From an uncultured Treponema sp. (lineage in GTDB: Bacteria; Spirochaetota; Spirochaetia; Treponematales; Treponemataceae): DNA of 35,169 nucleotides. Position numbers and translations under genes: made by a program. This document shows, piece after piece, positions 8,598 through 16,862 of the stretch. A model generated the notes under the pieces. That model worked only from the letters and a program-made list of their open reading frames with translations. It did not search any database and had not been told where the DNA came from. The stretch spans positions 1-35,169 of the forward strand of contig CAMEET010000015.1 of assembly GCA_945915085.1 (NCBI GenBank), read 5' to 3'. Position 1 is the first letter of the stretch. Every line of letters starts with the position of its first letter.

Positions 8598-9182
8598 TTA
8601 TGCCATTAAGCCGCGCACAAATATTTCTACTCCAATTGCTATTAAAATAGTTCCACCCAAAATTTCAGCTTTTCTGCTTAATTTTGCTCCAATTTTTTTA
8701 CCAATTGCAAGTCCGAAAATACAAATGATAAAAGTAACAACAGCTATGATTAATGAAGCAATGAATGCCATTGACAGACCATAATCTGCAATTGTAAATC
8801 CAACTGAAAGTGCATCGATTGAAGTAGCAATTCCCTGTAAAATGATGACAGAAGTTGTCAGAGTGATTTGTTTGTTATCTTCATCTTTTCCATGCACTGT
8901 TTCAATAATCATTTTTCCACCAATATATAATAGAAGAAAAAGTGCTATCCAAGGAACTAATGGTTCAAAGGCAGCAAAAAACTTGGTTATTGTATGAACA
9001 CAAATCCATCCTACTAATGGCATGGCAAATTGAAAAAAAGCGTAGCAGCCTGCAATGAGAGACATTCTTTTTCCCTGCATCTGTGGTTCGTTTAATCCAT
9101 TTGTAAGAGAAATTGAAAAAGCATCCATTGCAAGACCGATGCCCATTAAAATACTGTTCAGATAAAAAATTAAAAGATTCAT
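8598..9182 (-). CDS. mntP: Putative manganese efflux pump MntP
   Basis: A 194-aa integral membrane protein with six predicted helices, made of two related halves. Each half carries the family's acidic motif: GIGLAMDAFSISL near residue 15 and GIATSIDALSVGF near 113. MntP exports Mn(II) and protects from manganese excess. Start: ATG with GAGG six bases upstream. The upstream gap (9183-9354) was inspected for a yybP-ykoY manganese riboswitch; none was recognised, and instead it contains a dispersed repeat. A YkgJ-type gene follows in the same direction. Confidence 0.92.
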   Translation of the reverse strand: MNLLIFYLNSILMGIGLAMDAFSISLTNGLNEPQMQGKRMSLIAGCYAFFQFAMPLVGWICVHTITKFFAAFEPLVPWIALFLLLYIGGKMIIETVHGKDEDNKQITLTTSVIILQGIATSIDALSVGFTIADYGLSMAFIASLIIAVVTFIICIFGLAIGKKIGAKLSRKAEILGGTILIAIGVEIFVRGLMA

Positions 9183-9270
9183 TTATGCCTCAAGATAATA
9201 AAATATAACAAAAGTTGATGTGTTGGTCAAACACCAAAAAATATTGTGCATTGTGTAAAAATTTTTAATC

Positions 9271-9354
9271 AAGGTCTGTCCCTGTCTCGTGATTAAATTT
9301 AGCCACTCCCTTGTTCGTTAAGTTAGCACTAGCCGTGAGTTTTGGTAAAAATTG
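9271..9354 (+). repeat. Degenerate or half copy of the paired-hairpin element
   Basis: AGGTCTGTCCC at 9272-9282 is followed by CTGTCTCGTG, as in the element at 14801, then by a diverged segment that keeps fragments such as GTTCGTTAAG and CCGTGAGTTTT. The closing second motif copy is not visible. It abuts the end of feoB. Confidence 0.5.
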
Positions 9355-11715
9355 TTAGAAAATAAATCCGCACAAATGATAAACGAGAAAAGAGAAAAGC
9401 CATGCAATAGCACATTGGAAGAAAACTACTGAAACTGCCCATTTTGCTCCCAATTCTCGTTTGATTGCGGCAATTGCGGCAACACATGGTGTATATAAAA
9501 GGGAAAAAACAAGCATGGAAGCTGCAGCTTGTTTTGTGAGGGCAACTGTAATTCCTGTTCCGAACAGAATTTCCATTGTGGAAACTACACTTTCTTTTGC
9601 CATAAATCCACTTATAAAAGATGTGACAATTCGCCAGTCGCCAAGTCCAATCGGTTTAAAAATCGGAGCAATCAGACTGGAGATTTTTGCCATGATACTT
9701 GTAGAAGAATCAGTCACCAGATTTAATCTGAAATCGAAACTCTGCAGAAACCACACCACAATTGTTGCAAGCAGAATAACAGTAAATGCTTTTGTGATAA
9801 AATCTTTAGCTTTTTCCCATAAAAGTTGTGCTACGTTTTTGAGTCCTGGCATGCGGTAATTTGGCAATTCCATTACAAACGGAACCGCTTCGCCTTTAAA
9901 AATGGTGCTTTTGAATACCAAAGCAACAAGTATTCCCACAACAATTCCCAAAAAATACAAACCAGTCATGATTAATCCGCCTTGGCTTGGAAAAAAGGCG
10001 TTTACAAAAAATGCGTAAATCGGAAGTTTTGCAGTACAACTCATAAAAGGAGTCAAAAGGATAGTCATGCGTCTGTCTCTGCGGCTTGGCAATGTTCTTG
10101 TGGACATGACAGCTGGAACTGTGCAGCCGAAACCAATAAGCATAGAAACGATGCTTTTTCCTGAAAGTCCGATTTTACGCAAAAGTTTATCCATAAAAAA
10201 AGCAACTCTGGCAATGTATCCGCTGTCTTCAAGAATCGAAAGAAAGAAAAACAATGTTACGACAATTGGGAGAAAACTGAGAACACTTCCAACGCCGCCA
10301 AAAATTCCTTCTATCACAAGATTTTGGATGGCTTCATTCACGTTCGCCATATTCATAAGATTTCCAATTAAAATGGTTAATTTATCAATACCGATTTCCA
10401 AAATATTCTGCAAAAATGCTCCAATAACATTGAAAGTCAGGTAAAAAACTGCTGCCATTATCAAAACGAAACACGGAATTGCCGTCCATTTTCCAGTCAA
10501 AACTTTATCCATCCTTTCAGAGCGGCGGCGTTCCTTACTTTCCTGCGGTTTTTTGACAGTTTTTTCACAAACACGCTCGATAAAATCAAAGCGCATGTCG
10601 GCAATTGCGGCACTTCTATCCATTTTGCCTTCATTTTCCATTTGGACAACGACATGCTCTATCATTTCCAGTTCATTCTGGTCTAGTCCAAGCTGTTTTA
10701 TGATAAGAGCATCTCCTTCTATCACTTTTGTTGCACAAAAACGAACTGGCAGATTTTCGTTTTCAGCATGATCTTCTATAATTGATTCAACAGTATGAAT
10801 GGCACGGTGAATAGCACCTCCATGGTCATCTTTGCTGCAAAAATCTTGTTGAACTGGTTTTTCCTGAAACTGTGCAATGTGCATAGCATGATTTACAAGT
10901 TCCTGAACACCCTGATTTTTTGCTGCAGATATCGGAACAACAGGCACACCAAGCATCGATTCCATCTTGTTGATATCAATTGCACCTTTATTTCCAATCA
11001 GTTCATCCATCATGTTTAATGCAATTACCATTGGAACATCCATTTCCAAAAGCTGCATTGTCAAATAAAGATTACGTTCAATATTTGTAGCATCAACTAT
11101 ATTGATAATAGCCTTTGGTTTTTCATTTAACACAAAATTTCTGGAAACAATTTCTTCACTTGTGTATGGCGACATGGAATAAATTCCAGGTAAATCAGTA
11201 ACTTCAGTATTTTCGCGATTTTTGATTGCTCCAGTTTTTTTATCAACAGTAACACCCGGAAAATTTCCTACATGCTGATTTGAACCAGTGAGTTGATTAA
11301 ATAAAGTAGTTTTTCCGCAGTTTTGATTTCCTACAAGAGCAAACGAAAGCAAAGTACCTTTTGGAAGCGGTGTTCCGTCACCTTTGAGATGATATTTTCC
11401 ATCTTCTCCAAGTCCCGGATGATTACTTGTATGAATTTTTTGAATGCGTTCGTGTTTATTTGACCTTTCTGAGATTTTTTGAATCTGGATTTTTTCTGCT
11501 TCTGCAAGACGAAGTGTCAGTTCATATCCGTGAATTTGCAATTCCATAGGATCGCCCATTGGAGCAAATTTTACAAGCGTAACTTCTGCACCAGGAATGA
11601 TTCCCATATCCAAAAAATGTTGACGCAGTTCACCTTGTCCGCCAACATTCTGGATTACAGCACTTTCACCAGTTTTTAATTCACTTAATTTCAATACAAA
11701 TGCATCATTTTCCAT
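9355..11715 (-). CDS. feoB: Ferrous iron transporter, FeoA-FeoB fusion
   Basis: A 786-aa inner-membrane Fe(II) importer. Residues 8-80 are a FeoA-like SH3 domain (LSELKTGESAVIQNVGG ... HGYELTLR), normally a separate small protein. A linker leads to the GTPase domain: G1 GNQNCGKTT at about 129-137, G3 DLPG, G4 NMMD and G5 SA. The C-terminal half has about eight to ten helices with the two Gate regions (GCTVPAVMSTRT and the later FMAKESVVSTM). The ATG at 11715 is taken as start; GGAGGG lies about 12 bases upstream, which would suit the TTG at 11721 slightly better. A CsoR-family regulator gene precedes it on the same strand, about 100 bases away. Family assignment is secure. Confidence 0.95.
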   Translation of the reverse strand: MENDAFVLKLSELKTGESAVIQNVGGQGELRQHFLDMGIIPGAEVTLVKFAPMGDPMELQIHGYELTLRLAEAEKIQIQKISERSNKHERIQKIHTSNHPGLGEDGKYHLKGDGTPLPKGTLLSFALVGNQNCGKTTLFNQLTGSNQHVGNFPGVTVDKKTGAIKNRENTEVTDLPGIYSMSPYTSEEIVSRNFVLNEKPKAIINIVDATNIERNLYLTMQLLEMDVPMVIALNMMDELIGNKGAIDINKMESMLGVPVVPISAAKNQGVQELVNHAMHIAQFQEKPVQQDFCSKDDHGGAIHRAIHTVESIIEDHAENENLPVRFCATKVIEGDALIIKQLGLDQNELEMIEHVVVQMENEGKMDRSAAIADMRFDFIERVCEKTVKKPQESKERRRSERMDKVLTGKWTAIPCFVLIMAAVFYLTFNVIGAFLQNILEIGIDKLTILIGNLMNMANVNEAIQNLVIEGIFGGVGSVLSFLPIVVTLFFFLSILEDSGYIARVAFFMDKLLRKIGLSGKSIVSMLIGFGCTVPAVMSTRTLPSRRDRRMTILLTPFMSCTAKLPIYAFFVNAFFPSQGGLIMTGLYFLGIVVGILVALVFKSTIFKGEAVPFVMELPNYRMPGLKNVAQLLWEKAKDFITKAFTVILLATIVVWFLQSFDFRLNLVTDSSTSIMAKISSLIAPIFKPIGLGDWRIVTSFISGFMAKESVVSTMEILFGTGITVALTKQAAASMLVFSLLYTPCVAAIAAIKRELGAKWAVSVVFFQCAIAWLFSFLVYHLCGFIF

Positions 11716-11766
11716 TAACAAGTTATCCCTCCATATCAAATTTAATCCATGCTATATTGATTCAAC

Positions 11767-11785
11767 TGAGAATAATGAGAATATT
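11767..11785 (-). promoter_or_regulatory. Possible iron-regulator box upstream of feoB
   Basis: The plus strand reads TGAGAATAATGAGAATATT, a direct repeat of TGAGAAT spaced by two bases. It is loosely similar to the hexamer arrays bound by Fur-type repressors. It lies about 50-70 bases before the feoB start. No palindrome is clear, so this is a weak assignment. Confidence 0.25.
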
Positions 11786-11815
11786 GGGAATGTTTAGAAT
11801 TTGTACAAGAATCTA

Positions 11816-12151
11816 TTACTGAAGCATTTTTTTCAATGTTTCTGTCATATCATCTAAAACTTCTGTATCACCAGTTTTTAGATGTTCAGCAACACAGGAA
11901 GAAACAAAATCTTTAAACAATTCTTTGCTAAAGGAATTAAGAGCTGCAGATGCCGCAGAAACTTGTACCAAAATTTTAGGAGGATAAGTGTTTTCTTGCA
12001 GCATTCTGTTAATTCCATTAATCTGGCCAACAATACGATTCAGTCGGTTAGACAATGCTTTATTGTCTTCCTGAGAACGCGCTGTAATTCTGTCACAAAC
12101 TCCGATACAATGCGGACAATCATGTCCAAAGACGCTTTCCTTGTTTTCCAT
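11816..12151 (-). CDS. CsoR/RcnR-family metal-responsive repressor with altered ligand set
   Basis: A 111-aa all-helical regulator of the CsoR/RcnR (DUF156) family, recognised by RLNRIVGQINGINRMLQE and the helix ending KELFKDFVSSCV. In copper CsoR the ligands are a Cys, a His 25 residues later and a Cys four residues after that. Here the equivalent positions are Pro57, Phe82 and Cys86, so two of three are lost. An N-terminal extension carries C12-P-H-C15 and Cys19, which could offer replacement ligands. The ATG at 12151 has AAGGAAAA upstream; the frame is open to 12184. It precedes feoAB on the same strand, so iron or another divalent metal may be sensed; this is inference. Repeats of ATAGTAT around its start suggest autoregulation. 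Confidence 0.85.
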   Translation of the reverse strand: MENKESVFGHDCPHCIGVCDRITARSQEDNKALSNRLNRIVGQINGINRMLQENTYPPKILVQVSAASAALNSFSKELFKDFVSSCVAEHLKTGDTEVLDDMTETLKKMLQ

Positions 12152-12200
12152 AGTATTTTCCTTATATGAAAACATACTATCCAAAATACTATAAAGTCAA
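12150..12200 (-). promoter_or_regulatory. Promoter and candidate operator of the CsoR-family gene
   Basis: On the minus strand a TTGACT -35 box (12200-12195) is followed by the heptamer ATAGTAT at 12192-12186 and again at 12180-12174, then by the inverted copy ATACTAT at 12156-12150, which overlaps the start codon. The -10 box must lie within these repeats (TATGTT or similar near 12176). Such placement fits a repressor site. It does not resemble the G-tract operator of copper CsoR. Confidence 0.4.
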
Positions 12201-12288
12201 GATAAGAATTTGGTTTTTAGAATAATAATTTGTTTTTTGCATTTTACCACTATATTATTGTATTGTTATTTCTTTTTCGTGATTTGAT

Positions 12289-12317
12289 TTGCCTTATGAT
12301 TATTTTTTCATTATAAT
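12289..12317 (+). promoter_or_regulatory. Promoter of the MATE gene, near-leaderless
   Basis: TTGCCT at 12289-12294 and a perfect TATAAT at 12312-12317 have a 17-base spacer. The ATG is at 12328, about four bases after the expected transcription start, and there is no ribosome-binding site. Confidence 0.55.
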
Positions 12318-12327
12318 CTTTTTTATC

Positions 12328-13638
12328 ATGGAAAAAAATCTTACTCAGGGAAGCATTTTCAAAAATATTGTTGTATTTTCACTTCCCTTTTTGCTTTCAT
12401 ATTTTCTGCAGACTTTGTATGGAATGGCTGATTTATTTATTGCAGGTCAATTTAATGGTGCAAATGTAATTTCAGCAGTTTCCATTGGAAGCCAGGTAAT
12501 GCACATGTTCACAGTTATGATTGTTGGTCTGGCAATGGGCGGAACAGTTCTCATCGGACAGGCTGTGGGAGCAAAAGATTCCAAAAAAGTTTCAAGCGTT
12601 ATCGGGAATACTATTTCACTTTTTTTGATAATTTCAGTTTTCATCACTTTTGTTTTACTTGTTTTGTGTAGAAAGATTGTTTTGCTTGTGCAGACTCCTG
12701 TAGAAAGCATCGAAGAAACTGTTTCTTATCTGAAAATCTGTTTTATGGGAATCCCTTTTATTGTGGCTTATAACGTAATTTCTTCTATATATAGGGGGCT
12801 TGGTGATTCCAAAAGTCCGATGTTTTTTATCACAATTGCGTGCGTCATCAACATAATTTTGGATTCCATTTTTATGGGAATTTTGGGGATGAAGGCAACT
12901 GGTGCCGCTATTGCGACTGTTCTTGCCCAAACATTCAGCGTTATCATAAGCATTGTTTTTATGAAAAAATCAAAAAATCCTATAAGAATTTACAAAACTG
13001 ATTTAATACTGAAATCAAAAATTGCAGGAAATATTTTGAAGATTGGTGTTCCAGTTTGCTGCCAGGACGGATTTATCCAGATTTCTTTTATGATTATCAC
13101 TGTGATTGCAAACAGGCGCGGTGTTGATGTTGCAGCCGCTGTCGGAATTGTAGAAAAAATCATCTGCTTTTTATTTTTAGTTCCGTCGACGATGCTTTCT
13201 ACTGTCAGTTCCATTGCAGCGCAGAATATCGGTGCCGGCTTTATAAATCGTGCTGAAAAAACTTTATGGATGGGAACTTCCATTGCTGCCGGAATTGGAC
13301 TTGTTTTTGCATTAATTTTTCAGTTTGCTGCAAAACCGATTTTGTCTTTGTTTACAACAGAAACTGTCGTAGTTGATTTGGGTGTACAATATATCAAATC
13401 TTACGTTTTTGACTGCTTTTTTGCGGCAATTCATTTTTCTTTCAGCGGATATTTTTGTGCTATGGGAAAATCAATCATTTCTTTCATTCACAATGTTATT
13501 TCAATCATCTGTGTAAGAATTCCAGGAGCTTACCTTGCTGCAAAACTGTATCCTCAGACACTTTTTCCGATGGGAATGGCGGCACCTCTTGGTTCAGCTC
13601 TTTCGGCAATTATTTGCGTGGCTGCTTTTTTTTATTGA
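12328..13638 (+). CDS. MATE-family multidrug/cation efflux protein
   Basis: A 436-aa membrane protein of the multi-antimicrobial extrusion family (NorM/DinF-like), with twelve predicted helices. It starts MEKNLTQGSIFKNIVVFSLP, typical of the family, followed by LYGMADLFIAGQF. These antiporters export drugs or metabolites in exchange for Na+ or H+. The start at 12328 is chosen because all the conserved N-terminus is downstream of it and because a promoter ends just before it. The C-terminus ends in AAFFY at a run of eight T; shifting one base there would give a different, charged tail, so the end may be affected by an indel. It is divergent from the CsoR-family gene. Confidence 0.92.
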   Translation: MEKNLTQGSIFKNIVVFSLPFLLSYFLQTLYGMADLFIAGQFNGANVISAVSIGSQVMHMFTVMIVGLAMGGTVLIGQAVGAKDSKKVSSVIGNTISLFLIISVFITFVLLVLCRKIVLLVQTPVESIEETVSYLKICFMGIPFIVAYNVISSIYRGLGDSKSPMFFITIACVINIILDSIFMGILGMKATGAAIATVLAQTFSVIISIVFMKKSKNPIRIYKTDLILKSKIAGNILKIGVPVCCQDGFIQISFMIITVIANRRGVDVAAAVGIVEKIICFLFLVPSTMLSTVSSIAAQNIGAGFINRAEKTLWMGTSIAAGIGLVFALIFQFAAKPILSLFTTETVVVDLGVQYIKSYVFDCFFAAIHFSFSGYFCAMGKSIISFIHNVISIICVRIPGAYLAAKLYPQTLFPMGMAAPLGSALSAIICVAAFFY

Positions 13639-13694
13639 GAAAAAAAATAAAATGAATTTATAAAAAACTTTAAACAATAGAGGGAAAAGGAATT

Positions 13695-14780
13695 ATGTTA
13701 ATACAAAAAGAAAAATTAAACTGGTTTGGACGTCATTTGGATTATAAAAATGTTCGTTATTTTGATTATTCAGCAAGCGGATTTAGTTTTATTTTAAAAG
13801 GAAAAAAAGCAGTTGCCACAATTTTGAGCGACAGTCAAACATGGAATCAACAGAACAAAGGCGTGATTGGAGTTTACATTACAGAAGGTGAAGAGTTTTC
13901 CTGGCAGAATTTTCCTGCAGAACCGGTAAAACGCATTATTTTGACAGAAGAAAAAAATGAATGTGTGCTTTTTGAATCAGATGAAGAGAAAACAATTTGC
14001 ATACGCGTACTCAAATTGAGCGAAGCTGCTTTTGGTTATGCTGGTCTTGAAAAACTAGAAATCGAAGGGGAAATTGTTCCTTCGCAATCTTATGAACTTG
14101 CTGGAAAAAACTGTCTGAATCTTGAAGTAATCGGTGACAGCATTACCTGCGGATATGGAATAGAAGGTGTGTGGGAAAAAGACACATTTTCTACAGAAAC
14201 TGAGCGTGCAGATAAATCTTATGCTTTTTTAACAGCAAAAAAACTGAATGCAAATCTTCATTGCTGCAGCTGGAGCGGAATTGGCATCATTTCAAATTAT
14301 GTTGACCCTGCAACAGCAAAAATCCCAGAAACCTGCTGGTTAATGCCTGCAAACTGGCCTTACACAGACAAATCGCTTTCTCTCAGACTTGGAATTGAAC
14401 CGGAAGTTTGGGACGAAAGCAGATTTTCTCCAGATATCGTGGTAATTCATCTGGGAACAAATGATGCTAGCTGGGTTCAAAATAAAGAAGACAGAAGACT
14501 TGGCTATGTAAGCGGATTGCGTCAGCTGATTGAAGCCGTGCATCGCCGTTCTCCAAAAGCAAAAATCTGCTGCTGTCTTGGAGTGATGGGGCAGGATTTG
14601 TGTGATTCAGTTGAACAGGCTGCAGGACTTTTCCAAAAAGATTTTCCTGCAGTGAAAATTAAAACTGTGAAATTCCCAGTTCAAAGCGAAGAAGACGGAA
14701 TTGCTGCAGACTGGCATCCATCAGCTAAAACTCACGAAAAAATCGCCCGAATTCTCGCAGATGAACTTGAACATTTTTAA
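13695..14780 (+). CDS. SGNH/GDSL esterase, carbohydrate esterase family 2-like
   Basis: A 361-aa protein with a beta-rich N-terminal domain (about 1-130) and a C-terminal SGNH hydrolase domain. The catalytic Ser149 is in EVIGDSITCGYG, the Gly-Asn block in HLGTNDASW, and the Asp-His pair in AADWHPS with His341. This two-domain plan is that of CE2 esterases, which remove acetyl groups from xylan or mannan-type sugars. There is no signal peptide, so it would act in the cytoplasm on imported oligosaccharides. AAAGGA before the ATG supports the start. It is convergent with a GH26-like glycosidase, which could use the same substrates. Confidence 0.85.
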   Translation: MLIQKEKLNWFGRHLDYKNVRYFDYSASGFSFILKGKKAVATILSDSQTWNQQNKGVIGVYITEGEEFSWQNFPAEPVKRIILTEEKNECVLFESDEEKTICIRVLKLSEAAFGYAGLEKLEIEGEIVPSQSYELAGKNCLNLEVIGDSITCGYGIEGVWEKDTFSTETERADKSYAFLTAKKLNANLHCCSWSGIGIISNYVDPATAKIPETCWLMPANWPYTDKSLSLRLGIEPEVWDESRFSPDIVVIHLGTNDASWVQNKEDRRLGYVSGLRQLIEAVHRRSPKAKICCCLGVMGQDLCDSVEQAAGLFQKDFPAVKIKTVKFPVQSEEDGIAADWHPSAKTHEKIARILADELEHF

Positions 14781-14800
14781 TCATCCGACAAAATAAAGCA

Positions 14801-14911
14801 AGGACTGTCCCTGTCTCGTGCTGTCAATTCATCAACCAACATGAATTCAGTTTGCACGAGCCTCGTGTTTTTTAACGATTCGTTAAACTTGTGAAAATGA
14901 GGTCTGTCCCC
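14801..14911 (+). repeat. Paired-hairpin element A, bounded by two AGGTCTGTCCC-type motifs
   Basis: AGGACTGTCCC (14801-14811) and AGGTCTGTCCCC (14900-14911) bracket two inverted repeats. The first is CTCGTGC (14815-14821) with GCACGAG (14854-14860), enclosing AATTCAT and ATGAATT around a CAACCAAC loop. The second is TTTAACG with CGTTAAA around ATT. The same order of parts occurs at 16677-16798. It fills the gap between the esterase and the bidirectional terminator. Confidence 0.75.
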
Positions 14912-14934
14912 AGTTTAAAAAAATCATTTTATAT

Positions 14935-14976
14935 AAAAAAGGCCACCCCCTAAAAAATGAGGGCAGCCTTTTTTTT
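14935..14976. terminator. Bidirectional terminator between convergent genes
   Basis: AAAAAAGGC then CCCCT (14935-14951) faces AGGG then GCC and eight T (14960-14976), with a single mismatch bulge in the stem. T-runs follow the stem on both strands, so it can end both the rightward esterase transcript and the leftward glycosidase; the latter's stop codon overlaps it. Confidence 0.75.
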
Positions 14977-16447
14977 AATCATCGTAATGTTTAAAAAGTG
15001 CAACAGGTTCCTGTTCAATTCTGATTTCTGGAAGTTCAGGCAAAACTGCATATGAGTTTGTGAGCCAATCACCGTCTTTTGTAGCGTATGGGTCAGTTCC
15101 ATCTTCAGGATGATTCAAACCGTCCTTTGGAGGACAGAAAAATCTCAGCTTCATATCGGCAGGTTTTTCCAAAGAATTTTCAAAGAAATAACTCATTAAA
15201 TCAACACATTTTACACCAGGAGCTTTGTAGAACCAGTATCCGCCAAATTCCATCATAATATTAGCATCTTCAAGTTCATCTTTGAAATAAACCTCAAAAA
15301 ACGAAGGAGTTTTGTCAAAATGAACAGTTGTTTCAACACCTTCCGCATCTTCTGAGCCACCCCAACGAAGTTTTACAGGAAATGAAACTTCCTCTTTTGT
15401 TTCAATAGGATGAGTAAAAAATGATTTATGAAGTTCCTGTTTGTACATTTTCAAAATCGGCTGTTCAATTCCAACATCATTATTATTCGGATTTGTGATT
15501 TCCAGTCCAAGACGACCATCATCACGGAATTGATACAAAGTGAATGCCGAAAGCCATCTATCTTCATCCTTCTGCAAAAGTTCCATAAAATGCTTCATCA
15601 TATTTGACTGTTCAAAAGCACCAGTAACATCGCCATCTCCATTCAATTCAGAAAGAACCATTGGTTTATCCTGACCAGTGATTTCTTTTAACCGCAGATA
15701 TGTATTTTTTGCTTTTTCATAAACAGCATCTACATCATAACATGCGTAATTACTGTTTTCCTTTGTTGCAACATCAACAGGCCAGCCCCAGTGAAGTGAA
15801 AGATACTGATCCCCAGACCAAATGTCAGCCTTTTTGTGAGCTTCCAAAAAGATTTCTTCCATTTCAAGTTTTCCAGTTTCCTTTTGCCACATACCTGCAC
15901 ACAAAATCACTTTTACGTTTGGCGCATACTCATGCATAACATCACACACAAGACAGAAAAAATCTGCAAGTTGCTGATAAGAAGCACGTTTGTTGAAACA
16001 GAACCAGGAACCAGTACATTCGTGATTTACTCGAAGCAGAATTCTTCCATAAGGACGCAGATCCTGCGCAACTTGAATTACTTCCTCTTTCGTCAAAGCA
16101 GGATCCATTGTGAGAGTAAGAACAACATCCTGACCGCGCTGGCGAATTTCTTTCATAAAACAGAAAGGTTCATCATTTCGCAAACCTTCTTTTCCGCCAC
16201 GATAAGGAAAATAATCTTCGTAAGGATAATCCCACGCACCAGTTGGAGTTTCCTGTTTGTGAACAATACTTGCACGTCCAGGCCATCCTTTATCATTAGG
16301 ATAATAAGTATACATCAAACTGATACCGCGGTGAATTTTTCCCATTTTTTGCAGGATATAATCCTGATTTACATAAAGACCACGTTCGCTTCCGTCTCCC
16401 ATATCCAAAGCACAACCAGGAGATTTCAATAAAACTTTATTTGCCAT
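14975..16447 (-). CDS. GH26-like glycoside hydrolase, cytoplasmic
   Basis: A 490-aa protein without a signal peptide. The first 340 residues look like a clan GH-A barrel. The likely acid/base is Glu143 in LLRVNHECTGSWF, which resembles the HE-x-x-G-x-WF motif of GH26, and the likely nucleophile is Glu267 in MVLSELNGDG at the expected later strand. The last 130 residues form a beta-rich domain with many aromatic residues, possibly binding carbohydrate. GH26 enzymes mostly cleave beta-mannan or mixed glucans; the substrate here is not known. The ATG has GAGG seven bases upstream and a possible TATACT box lies further upstream near 16490. It converges on the CE2-like esterase gene. Confidence 0.6.
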   Translation of the reverse strand: MANKVLLKSPGCALDMGDGSERGLYVNQDYILQKMGKIHRGISLMYTYYPNDKGWPGRASIVHKQETPTGAWDYPYEDYFPYRGGKEGLRNDEPFCFMKEIRQRGQDVVLTLTMDPALTKEEVIQVAQDLRPYGRILLRVNHECTGSWFCFNKRASYQQLADFFCLVCDVMHEYAPNVKVILCAGMWQKETGKLEMEEIFLEAHKKADIWSGDQYLSLHWGWPVDVATKENSNYACYDVDAVYEKAKNTYLRLKEITGQDKPMVLSELNGDGDVTGAFEQSNMMKHFMELLQKDEDRWLSAFTLYQFRDDGRLGLEITNPNNNDVGIEQPILKMYKQELHKSFFTHPIETKEEVSFPVKLRWGGSEDAEGVETTVHFDKTPSFFEVYFKDELEDANIMMEFGGYWFYKAPGVKCVDLMSYFFENSLEKPADMKLRFFCPPKDGLNHPEDGTDPYATKDGDWLTNSYAVLPELPEIRIEQEPVALFKHYDD

Positions 16448-16540
16448 AAAATCCTCATAAATTTATTATTTTTTTATAGTATAAACTATTTTAGCGGGAT
16501 TTCAAGATTTTTTAGTTGAATAATTATTTGAATAATTATT

Positions 16541-16662
16541 TGGGCGAGCCCCTCCATTTCATTACGGGTCGGGCTTTGCGCACTTCCGCTGTCGCTTCAT
16601 TCCTTCGCTGCGCTTCGGAACGCCTTCGGCGGTGCTCCAATCCCTCTCGCAGTTTTCCATAA
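16541..16662. repeat. GC-rich hairpin-bearing intergenic element
   Basis: This element contains CGCC-TTC-GGCG at 16621-16631 followed by GTGCTCC, which on the minus strand is GGAGCACC then CGCC, a GAA loop and GGCG. That matches the elements near 6.6 and 29.7 kb but with a different stem sequence. Other words (gcgcactt, gcttcgg) are also shared. The 415-bp gap 16448-16862 holds only this, the next repeat and promoter sequences. Confidence 0.65.
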
Positions 16663-16676
16663 AATCAATAAAATCA

Positions 16677-16798
16677 AGGTCTGTCCTTGGCTCGTGCTGC
16701 AAATTTACTCACCAACAAAAATTTCGTTTGCACGAGCCTCGAGTTTTTTAACGCTTCGCTAAAACTCGTAAAATTGAGGCTCAATCAAGGTCTGTCCC
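16677..16798 (+). repeat. Paired-hairpin element B, bounded by two AGGTCTGTCC motifs
   Basis: AGGTCTGTCC (16677-16686) and AGGTCTGTCCC (16788-16798) enclose the same parts as element A: CTCGTGC with GCACGAG, an inner AAATTT pair around a loop containing CACCAAC, then CGAGTTTT with AAAACTCG. A further fragment, TGAGGCTC, sits just before the right motif and may be a decayed copy. The arms differ from element A but still pair. Confidence 0.75.
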
Positions 16799-16862
16799 TT
16801 TTTTTCATACGATTCACTTCGCCCTATGGCAATTTTTGTTTTCAAACTGTATACTACAAAAT

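Noticed and set aside
9183-9354. Possible yybP-ykoY manganese riboswitch upstream of mntP
   Set aside because: The expected paired-loop landmarks are not visible; the gap is mostly AT-rich DNA and a degenerate repeat.
10067-10444. Long frames on the strand opposite feoB and other genes
   Set aside because: They are shadows of AT-rich coding sequence and lack ribosome-binding sites or family motifs.
13600-13680. Frameshift pseudogene call for the MATE exporter
   Set aside because: The T8 run may have shifted the last few residues, but nearly the full length is intact, so the gene is kept as functional.
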